Below are positions 55,894-64,000 of a stretch of DNA of 64,000 bases, one piece after another. The position numbers and the translations under genes were made by a program. Location of the stretch: the NCBI GenBank assembly GCA_033558025.1, contig JAUCEF010000008.1:2852001-2916000 (forward strand), written 5' to 3'. Position 1 is the stretch's first letter. Each line of letters begins with the position of its first letter. The notes beneath the pieces are model-generated. The model did no database searches. It saw only the letters and a program-made list of their open reading frames with translations, and was not told where the DNA came from. Origin of the DNA: Phytophthora sp. 'mugwort' (lineage: Eukaryota; Oomycota; Peronosporomycetes; Peronosporales; Peronosporaceae).

Positions 55894-56737
55894 AAGCCGT
55901 TCAGCGTTGTGATTCAGATCTACCTTACCATTACATCCTGAAAAAAGTAGCGAACGCAACTCTATCGGTGCGTGAGGTCGGAGCACCAAAGGCGAGCTAC
56001 ACACTTCTTCGTAGCGTAGCTTCCCTATGCATAGCAAGTCAAGAACCACAGTCAAGGTCAAAGCTTTCCGACACAAACAGCGCTATTATCGAGTGGAGCC
56101 GCGGGGCTTCGAGGATCTTACAGCGTTAGTAGAATATATCGATTTGAACGGTGTCCGGGTTGAGCCGGTTGAGCGAGCATACATGAATAGATTCACAACG
56201 AACTCTTTGAGGCCATGACATTAGCAACATTTGTAGAAGAGTTCGAAAACCTCAGTTCTCTCGACGGCAAGAAGGTCGCTCGCGAAAGCTTGAAGTGTAT
56301 CCATGGCGAAGGCTTGATAAGGCGAAGGTCAAAAGCGCTTGTTGTTCAAAAGTCACTTTGGGTGCGACCAAACAACGTCGACCCAAATTTCTGCTTCTCG
56401 GAGATCTTACTCTATGTTCCATGGCGGTCACCGGGTGACCTCCCCGAAACAGATGAAGAGTGCATCAAGCGCTTTTTCAAGGAGCACGAAATTCGGCCTA
56501 ATAGCAAGCTGAGAGAAGAGTCGAACGCGAAGCTAATTAGACAGAAAAAAAGGATTTGCTAAAGAAAAATTCTCCTGAAGCTTGCAGTGTGTCCGCATTA
56601 CCAGCTTCCGAGTACGTTTTTATCAGTAATGCAAGCTATGAATCTCTTGAGCAGCACGATATCAGCAATAACGAGCAGCACGAAAGTCAGAACAGTAACC
56701 AGGAGTGGAAGCCTAGACACAACTACTCGGCAGAATT

Positions 56738-57892
56738 GTGCACAATGCTAGTAACTTCGTAAAAGAATGCTTGAAGCCCTGGATTAAAGAGAAAAACGAA
56801 TCGCGCCGACTTGGTAATTTGTTTCGCCAAAACGAGAGGTCTTCCTCGCACTACCGATATCCTATTGAGGATAGCGATGATATGCCTGATGTCCAGGAAA
56901 CGATGGCCGGGTCCCAATGGATCCCTTTCGCACTAGCGACGGATCAATCTAGAAAGAGATTCAAACGCGCCCTGGAAAACTCAGTCTGCAAACCGCTGCA
57001 AATGATTATTAACGGCGAAGGAGGATCAGGCAAAAGCTGTCTGATAAAGCATATTGTGAAGGATGTGCACAATATTTTTGGTGAGCACGCTGCCACCCAA
57101 AGAACTTCGAAAAGGGTGTTATTACTAGCCCATCAGGGCACTGCAGCCTTCAATATAAAGGGAATGACGCTCTGCTCGACAATATCGTTTGCATCCTCTA
57201 CTCGCTCCGCATTTTCCGTCAAGTACACTTCACTATTTGAGACCAAAACAGGACCGACAAAGCTGAAGAAGCTGCAGCAGCGCTTTAAGGACATACATCT
57301 CGTCATTATTGACGAGTTTAGCATGATTTCTTGCGGAATGCTCTATTGGATAGATAAACCGATGAGGGACATGTTCGGAGGAAGAGACATATATTTAACG
57401 GGTGATGCTACACAGTTAGAGCCCTTAGTTCCCCACGCACTATCGACACCTTTTTCTAAGATCACAAATAATGTACAGCGCCGAAGGAAAGAGATCTGGA
57501 CTAACATTAAACATGCATGTATACTAACTAGTCCAAACCGAGGGAAATTAGACCCGGAATGGTTTGCAGCCTTACGTAGATTGCGAGAAGAAAAAAAAAC
57601 GACGCAGGCTGATATTGAACTTTTCAATACACGATGCGTGGCGTCAAGTCAGGAACCAGATTGGGTTTCGAATGCGAAACACATTGCCCACAAAAATGCC
57701 GATGCTAATGCAGCTAACGAAGACAGGGTAAAATCCGCCAATGTGCCAATTGTTCACATTACATCACAACACCTCGTGGAACAGAAAAGATTGACAATCA
57801 AGCGGGACATTCCTACTGGAACCGTATGCACGCTTCGAGCGATGCAAAAGCAGCCAATTCCGATCGTGACCGCGTGGTTGCAAGTGAACTAA
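56738..57892 (+). pseudogene. PIF1-type helicase part of the Helitron
   Basis: Longest intact piece of the element. It has Walker A GEGGSGKS (about 57017-57040), the HQGTAAFNIKGMT motif, Walker B VIIDEFSMIS (about 57302), GDATQLEPLVP (motif III) and further helicase motifs to about 57800. A frameshift near 57820 separates it from its C-terminal motif (LCIGAPVTL, about 57895 onward). It would unwind DNA during rolling-circle transposition in a live copy. Confidence 0.88.
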
Positions 57893-58200
57893 ACCTCTGC
57901 ATAGGAGCTCCGGTAACTCTGACGTTTAACATGGCCCAAAGCGCTGGCTTATGCAATGGAACAAACGCAATAGTGTACGATTTCATGTTGTGGTCAGCCA
58001 AGAATTGCCACTTGTCCTTATACAGATTGTTGGTGCGTACTTAGGCCCCTCGCTACTGAAAGATGTTCCTAACATTGTTCCGATGGCGAAAGACGTATCA
58101 AGGGTAAATCCTCGAGCGACCTTCGTGTTGTTCGAAGAGGAAAGCCTCTTCGACTGGCATACGCTATGACGGTCCACGAAGTGCAGAGGCTCACATGAAG

Positions 58201-58986
58201 CTACGTAGTATTTCATTCGAACTCAATCCCGAATGTTGCTTTTGCATACGTCGCTTTGTCTACAATTAGGCACTGGTATTCAATAGTCATAACCCACCGT
58301 TTAGCACTTGACTGATTGACATCATCCCCTGAAAAGTTGCTACGTTCGCCCACGAGAACAATTGCGTAATGGCCGCAGTTATAAAAGCGATGCAAGCAGC
58401 TACGACGATAGTTCGCGCCATGAAAGAGGTAGCACTGGTTCACAATAAAGGTATCTCGCCGCGGTGAAGTGAAGGCTGCACCTTCCAGTCAATCGGTCAC
58501 AATCACGGCTACAAAACACGAGCCCGCAGCACCACCAACAGGAGCGGCTCGTTGGTGAAGCCAGTGGCAGTGGGCCCAATGAAAACGTGAGAGCTCGCGC
58601 AAATCGGGTACGTCAAGATCTGCAACACTGCATCATCAGTGCTGCTCATTTATTATAGCGCAAACTTAACATAAAAGCGATGACTTTGTTTTGTACAGAA
58701 CTGCCTGTAGAGCCGTCTATTCCTCGTGAAAGTTGCGAAACATATGCTACTGAACGAGCAAGATTACTGATGTCATTAGAGTTCAATTCTAGCAATAGAA
58801 AAAGTAACACAATATACCTAAAAAGCAAGATTACTGTTGCTGTGGTAGCAATCGCGAACGTATATCCATCAGTACTCTTTGTGGTTTGGGCCTTCATGGA
58901 TAACATTTAACCTACTACGCAAAACTAGAAACTAATACGCGAGTTAAAACCAACTATGCCTCACGACATCGTGGCGCATTGCTCTT
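58201..58986. other. Interval after the Helitron, no gene recognised
   Basis: Short frames on both strands only. It probably includes the Helitron 3' end, which I could not delimit. Confidence 0.45.
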
Positions 58987-60102
58987 TCACATAGCGACGC
59001 ACATGCTCACGAAGCGATCATCTTCTACGAACCGTTGGAGGATGAGTTGGTGTTCTGCGTCTGTGACCCGGCATCTTGATTCGTGACCTCCCTGGCTGTG
59101 ATCGGGGTACTCAGTCGACCTCTTCGCGTTCGCCATGGTAGACGAGTTTGACGACGGATACGTATCGGATGAAGCAAATTGTGGTGCAGTGTCACTGACC
59201 CCAAGGTGCTGCGCAGAATTTGTGGTCTGGGGTGGCTGTGGTGTCGGTTGAGCTTCGTAGCTTCGCACGACAGTTGTAGTTAACGTAGGCACGGCAACTA
59301 ACGGAGCTTCCATCCGGGGAATCGCTTCGAGCCGACGCGATGGTCGTAGCGTAACCGGTACAAGCATGTAGTACGTTTGGTGTGCGCTATCTAACAACGT
59401 CATCCCAAAGATATCGAGTTGTTCTTGCACCGATACGCTAGTACACCCGTCAACGTTCACGGAAGCATGAGTACCAGAAGTAAATGACGTGGTTGAATGC
59501 TGCCCTTGGACGAGGTCCGTCAATGGTTGTGTGCCAGAAGGGTCACATGATTTTGTAGTGCTGCTCCGCTTGTGGTGGGTTTCCCTGGATGATCTGTAGG
59601 ACTCGGTCACTGGTAGAAGCTGCTCGAGTGTAGCTGTCGACGGAAAACCCTTCCTTGGTGTTGTCCTGATCCTGCGAGATGCATGGGGCAGTTCTTTTTC
59701 GCGTGATAGTCTTGGACGTTTGGGTGAAGCCAAGCCAACTTCGTTAGATGCTCTTGGTGTTCTTTTTCTCTTCGAGTTTTCCTTCTCGCTGACCACCGCG
59801 TTCTTCTCGCCTTCAGACGCTCTGGGAGTCTGGTGTTCCTTGCTGACAGGTACTAAATGCAGTGTTGCATCTTCAACAGTGCGATCTCGTCGATCGTAGT
59901 TTGCTTTCTTGTCTGCAAGAGCCCGCTTATAACGTGCGCGCGCCAGTGTGTTCTGTCGAAGTCGATGCTTATCACAAAGCGAATGGCTTTCACCATTGAG
60001 CTTGAAAGATCTCTCCATGCTGCAGCCACCTCTGTACTGGCATTCCTGAGTTCCCTGTTGCTTCGTACGATGCTCGCGCGCTCTCTCCCCTTTGTGCGGC
60101 AT
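58987..60102 (-). CDS. Basic protein with a small Cys/His (putative zinc) motif
   Basis: Unknown function, 371 aa from ATG 60102. The frame is open 43 codons further but has no ATG there, so an upstream exon is possible; ATG 60308 in another frame begins a short protein-like stretch. Residues about 19-50 read ECQYRGGCSMERSFKLNG and HSLCDKHR, a C-x4-C-x15-C-x2-H arrangement that could bind zinc. It is followed by a basic helix (RQNTLARARYKRALADKKA). Such C...C...LC-x2-HR modules followed by basic helices resemble small nuclear proteins of oomycetes, but I do not know a named family. The middle has bipartite basic clusters (SKRKRTPRAS, PKRPRLSREKE) typical of nuclear localisation. The C-terminal half is Ser/Thr/Pro-rich. 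A nuclear DNA-associated role is inferred only. Confidence 0.6.
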   Translation of the reverse strand: MPHKGERAREHRTKQQGTQECQYRGGCSMERSFKLNGESHSLCDKHRLRQNTLARARYKRALADKKANYDRRDRTVEDATLHLVPVSKEHQTPRASEGEKNAVVSEKENSKRKRTPRASNEVGLASPKRPRLSREKELPHASRRIRTTPRKGFPSTATLEQLLPVTESYRSSRETHHKRSSTTKSCDPSGTQPLTDLVQGQHSTTSFTSGTHASVNVDGCTSVSVQEQLDIFGMTLLDSAHQTYYMLVPVTLRPSRRLEAIPRMEAPLVAVPTLTTTVVRSYEAQPTPQPPQTTNSAQHLGVSDTAPQFASSDTYPSSNSSTMANAKRSTEYPDHSQGGHESRCRVTDAEHQLILQRFVEDDRFVSMCVAM

Positions 60103-60632
60103 CCTCCCCTTGCCGGCTTTCTCAATGAGTTGAATCTCGGCGCGGTCCGACAAGCCCAAGCAGTCACGGCGCGATGGGCGGTGGATTCTGTATACGAAGG
60201 CATCAAAACGCGCACACACACCGCATACCACGCCATCATAAGCACAGGAGAGAGATCATAGTTCCAGCCACCTCGCACTGTATCAGTCATTGCAGAGCGG
60301 CGTACCATCTTTCATCTCTCGCTTGACCGGAGTTGGCCCGCGTCTTCGCACAATCTTCAAACGCGTGATTGAAAGAATAGATGATAGGGAGATTCGACAG
60401 GTCGTTCAATATGCGTTGGGGGGGGGGGGGCTGAAAGCTACAATGTAGAATACTTCTATCAGCACCCCTCCCCTCCCCTTAGCAACCGGGGCGAATACGC
60501 CGTGAGGATGCTGCCATACCAGTATTATAGTATACTGTAGTGCTTTATTAATTGTAGCCATATAGTATTGCCTACAATACGTCCACCGGACGTCCTCCTC
60601 GTGAGCTAATTAATGGACAATCCGAGGTCTAT
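60103..60632. other. Intergenic with a G12 run
   Basis: A G12 homopolymer lies at about 60419-60430. It is followed by a C-rich stretch (CACCCCTCCCCTCCCC) near 60463-60478. No gene seen. Confidence 0.55.
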
Positions 60633-62278
60633 TCACTCGATGATCGTGATCCGCCTTTCGTGCTCGGGGTATGCCAGCAACCGCTTCTTCATCATGAAGT
60701 CGGCCACGACCTCGGGAATCTTGGCAGCTTCGCGCAGGATCTCGCCCTTCAGCCAGGACGAGCAGCCGTCACCGCCGCCAGCGACAAACTTGGACGTGGC
60801 AACAAGGAGCTCCGTTTCCAAGTCCAACGGCTCACCGTTGTCGTGCAGCATCTTTGTGACTGCTGGTTCGTTTGCCTGCATGTCGATTGTCAGCTTCAGT
60901 CCCGACACATGCGGATGTGAACCGCTCTGTTGCGGGTACTTGTACAAATGCTGGATGAATGCGTCGCGCAGATCGCTGGCTTTGATTCGAACCAGCACGG
61001 CAGGTCGCGGAAACGGCATCTCGCGCTTCAGAATGCCCACTGTAATGCTGGACTTGGCGGGGTACTCCTTGTCTCCACGGATAAACCCTCCGTTGATGAA
61101 GCCCACATCAGCTGCCAGCTCGCTCCGCAACGCGTCCGCCACCAAATTGCCCGCATTACTTTCTCCTGCTCGCAAAAGCGCAGTCCGGGTAGTTAGCGTC
61201 GTTGCCAGTGTAGCCAACACCCGCTCATTCTTTCCCGAGTCGTCCTCACTTGCCATTTGTTGCATGTACTTAAAGAGGATTTGCTGGCACGCCGGCTGCG
61301 GCGGCAAGTACGTGTTTGCAATCATGCTCCACTGGGGCAGGATAGCCACCCCGCGCTCAGGGTGAGCGGCTGAGCGCTTCAGCTCAAACTCAAGCTTGGC
61401 AAGCCAGAAAGCATTCTGTCCCGACTTGTGGATGAACGTCTTGCCCTCGTACATCGTAAACGGCTCATGGTCATGACCGCCAAGGACTAGGTCGATGCCA
61501 GGTACTTGGCGGGCAAGTAGTTTGTCCTGCGAAATCGACAGGTGTGTAAGCACCAGGATAAAATCTGCTCCCTGAGCTTTAAGCTGGTCAACACATCGAC
61601 GGGACGTAAAAAAAACATCATCAAACCTCACGCCGGAGCCCGGGAACGACAGCGTCGGGGTCTCCTCCGTACAGACACCAAAGACTCCCAACTTCAGTCC
61701 GTCCTTCAGTGTGATGATCTCTGTATCCACGATGCCATCGAACAACTCACCCGAAGCTGCATCCAGTACGTTGGACCCAAACCATTTCGCTGTCGACTCA
61801 CGCATGCGGATCTTGAGCTCATCGGCTCCAAAGTCGAACTCGTGGTTGCCTAGCACCACGTACTCGATGCCCAGGTGGTTCATCAGCTCGATCATGTGCG
61901 CGCTGCAAAACGTCAACAACAAGCCATTAGTTTTCTCATCATTATCACAGTCAAGTTCAGTCGCCTAACGACGCACCCTTTGAAGCGCTCACCCATTTCC
62001 GAGCCGGAGAGAAAGTCTCCGTTAAGCGTGATCAGCAGCGTCACATCTTCCGGAAGCGCGGCCTTCTGTCGCTCCAATAGTGTCGCAAACTCTGCGATTC
62101 CCCCGCGCCCATGCTCGTTTGGGACCATGTCGTACACGTCATTGACCGAGAGGATCACGATTTTGGCGCTCTGGTCACATGTGTGTGGCTTTTCACGCTC
62201 GGGCGCGGCCGGAACGTGTTCCGGTGCAGCGTTGCTCGCAGTCGGTGAGGAAGGAAGCAGGTCGGTGGTTTCGGTCAT
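60633..62278 (-). CDS. Metallophosphoesterase / 5'-nucleotidase (UshA-like)
   Basis: Two-metal phosphoesterase of the UshA/5'-nucleotidase superfamily. It probably hydrolyses a nucleotide or related phosphomonoester. Exons 62278-61977 and 61902-60633 join in phase (GTGCGT donor, TTGCAG acceptor) into 523 aa. Metal-binding motifs occur in order: VNDVYDM (motif I, with Tyr where bacterial UshA has His), TLNGDFLSGS, VVLGNHEFDFG, LTHLSISQD and LGGHDHEP. The C-terminal substrate domain has RAGESNAGNLVADALR, GFINGGFIRGD, and VATSKFVAGGGDGC. No signal peptide or TM segment is visible, so it is likely cytosolic, unlike the secreted or GPI-linked ecto-5'-nucleotidases. The NDVY form is, to my recollection, typical of a eukaryotic cytosolic subgroup. 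Confidence 0.93.
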
Positions 62279-64000
62279 ACTGGCTCGGAGAATCTGCCAC
62301 GGAGATTTTGGTACCTTGCGTCAGTGGCAGAATCGGGAGTGATCATTGTAAGGCTGAAGAAAGGTGACGCGCAGATAGAAGTATTTTTATCCGCCAATAG
62401 GAAAATTATATTTGAAGGATTCGAACTGGCTGAAAATCAGTTTTGGTGGTCGGTCAGCAAGGTTATGCTGAGTGAAGGTGCGATAGCAGTGACTAACTTC
62501 ATGCACAAGAATTTATCTACGGTAGGGTAAAACAATACTTAAGTACTGGCACGGTCTCTTGGCAAGCTAGCTTCATGCTTTTTCGGCTATTACTGGCCCT
62601 GTTCTTTTCGGGATTCGTTCGAGTATCTTTTATAGCAACTGACATGGCTGCTAAGCTTAGATGATGGCAACCTCTGAACAACGTACATGTACTGGCGTCA
62701 TCTATTGCATCATCGCTATTGTTGATGTCATCATGATTTTGCTGGCAGTGAGCAATAGTCAGCGCGGTGAGGCATGCAAAGGTTGGTTCGCCCCATATGC
62801 AGACCCGCCTAAAACGACTCACGAATCAATCATTGGGTGAACCTGTTGAGGTCTTGTTACAGTCAAGAGATGCAGGGCCAGGCGACAACAAAACTTCAGG
62901 TTGCATCATCTGGGAATCTTCTCATCACAAGCAGGCATTCTCAGGAATCAATAAGCTCTACTGTTTTTTTGGAAACCGGGGTAGGCCTGTGATGATACTG
63001 TAACTCTCCTCGTAGAGTCAGTTTTGGTAGCATGGTCTTAACCCAGGCTGTAGGAAATTCATTGCTGACGTGGGATATCGCTTAAGGATTTATACGCAGC
63101 GCATACCAGCCTCAAATTAGTGTAGTAATTACATGTACCGTGAGCAATCAAAACGAGGCTATCGTTGTGCACATCTGAAATTGTCGCTTCGAATGACGTT
63201 CTGCTCCAACATTTATATTAACACGTAGTTCATAGCAGCCACCACCACCAGCCCTCAGGACGGGGACGGAAACCCGCGTTGAGCTTGCTCCATATCAAAT
63301 AAATATTCGACGATGGCCCGTCGTCGCTCCTGCATCCACGTTCAAGTGGACAATTGGCTTAGCTTTGCGGTGAAGTCGCGAGCGAACATTGTACTATGGA
63401 TGTAGCAAATTGTGATCCGTTCCTAGTTTTAGCCGCCGAATAAGTGCGCGGTGAGCCGATGCATAGGAAGTTACTCACGTCGAACTTGCTGAAAAGAATC
63501 GGGATCTAAATCATGCTACGGATATCTCGCTTTAGTCCCGCGGTCTCGTGCATTTCCATACCAGTGGTCCATTTATATGTGACTTGTTAAGCAGCTTCAA
63601 CAATCCAACCAATCAAAACACTTTCCGCAGATTACCATGCTGAGCGTTTGACATTACTTGTCGTCGCGCTGCACTCCGCTGCAATACCATTCCAAAGCAG
63701 ATGTTACCTTTGCCGGCTTTATCTTCCACTTGCATGTTGCGGTTCATGGCAGATGTGCCTGTTCACGTGCTCAGGAGCTCCATTTCCATATTCCGAGCTA
63801 ACCCGACGACATTTTGCTTCGCTAGTGTGTAGCTCTGATTGCTGCGTGGCGCTGTCACCACACCGCATGCATCGAGACCGTATCCGAAGAACGCAGAAAG
63901 CGGCTCCACTTCACGTCACGCAAAGTCATAAGCGTCTCACCTGGAACGCTCGTGTTCCCACTCCATTATCGAAAACTTCGCGTCGTGCACAGGCAGTCAA
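62279..64000. other. No gene recognised
   Basis: About 1.7 kb with only short frames. It holds the upstream region of the phosphoesterase gene. Near the window end the minus strand has a short ATG frame (MEWEHER, about 63966) before a GTGAGA donor-like site, which could be a first exon but cannot be extended. Confidence 0.45.

Larger units (their letters stand above)
53100..58200 (+). mobile_element. Degraded Helitron (Rep/helicase transposon)
   Basis: Fragments in order match an autonomous Helitron. 53205-53953 is the N-terminal region with Cys pairs (CCTCKSLFS, CGGCGEI, CSKCYQSL) and the segment YFRVRPDLIRRALKWLVANN. 54640-54870 is the Helitron-like N domain (FSTLFPDDQGGLQPL, LMKWHDRQFIIHGNFKFF). 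55035-55370 is the Rep domain, with HxH inside RGSPHNHCLLWI at 55290-55316. About 55760-56120 holds RANIDLQLIGNSYGAAEYAG and RRIIAKAVQRCDSDLPYHYI. 56738-58190 is a PIF1-type helicase ending in LCIGAPVTLTFN, GLCNGTNAIVYDF and YAMTVHEVQ. Frameshifts and stops between the pieces show loss of function. Terminal TC and CTRR-plus-hairpin ends were not found, so the boundaries are approximate. Confidence 0.88.

Noticed and set aside
60103..60231. 43-codon upstream extension of the Cys/His protein
   Set aside because: It starts only at GTG; ATG 60102 is the first in-frame ATG.
60613..61365. 250-codon + frame over the phosphoesterase
   Set aside because: Antisense shadow; the minus strand carries all metal-binding motifs.
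1..64000. tRNA and rRNA genes
   Set aside because: No cloverleaf or rRNA core sequence was recognised on reading; a tRNAscan-type search would settle it.

Overview
The window reads as nuclear DNA of an oomycete, most likely a Phytophthora or close Peronosporales relative. Three things point there. The first is a cluster of Pep-13-type transglutaminase elicitor genes. The second is a GPCR fused to a phosphatidylinositol phosphate kinase, an architecture characteristic of oomycetes. The third is a set of compact genes with mostly 60-110 bp GT-AG introns and CTCATT-type initiator elements. No species call is possible from sequence alone. All exon joins were made by hand from splice signals and reading phase.

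Layout. 0-14 kb is gene-dense and mostly housekeeping: a mitochondrial-type cyclophilin (-), a GPCR-PIPK (+), a multi-pass membrane protein (-), a Gln-rich protein with a SAP-like motif (-) plus a decayed tandem copy, 40S ribosomal protein S4 (+), a second and divergent cyclophilin (-), and a SWEET sugar transporter (-). From 14.1 to 17.9 kb there is a relic of a transglutaminase elicitor and a decayed, intron-containing piggyBac-type transposase.

19.9-46.0 kb is the most striking part: three transglutaminase elicitor genes in tandem on the + strand. They share a secreted catalytic domain with a Cys-His motif and a Pep-13-like motif, but carry unrelated C-terminal stalks. The first (4310 aa) has 109 copies of a 105-bp (35-residue) Thr/Tyr/Pro repeat. 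The second (2901 aa) has 64 copies of a different repeat that is also exactly 105 bp. The third (724 aa) has a non-periodic Ser/Thr-rich tail. These look like secreted surface or wall proteins in which an enzymatic head is displayed on an extended, probably O-glycosylated stalk.

46-50 kb holds the SMC5/6 subunit Nse4 (-) and a type I membrane protein with a Cys-rich head and mucin-like stalk (-). 50-53 kb is gene-poor with a GC-rich minisatellite. 53-58 kb is a degraded Helitron (HxH Rep motif and PIF1-type helicase) with a perfect 32-bp inverted repeat that looks like a template-switch mutation. 59-62.3 kb holds a basic protein with a small Cys/His motif (-) and a UshA/5'-nucleotidase-like metallophosphoesterase (-). 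The last 1.7 kb shows no recognisable gene.
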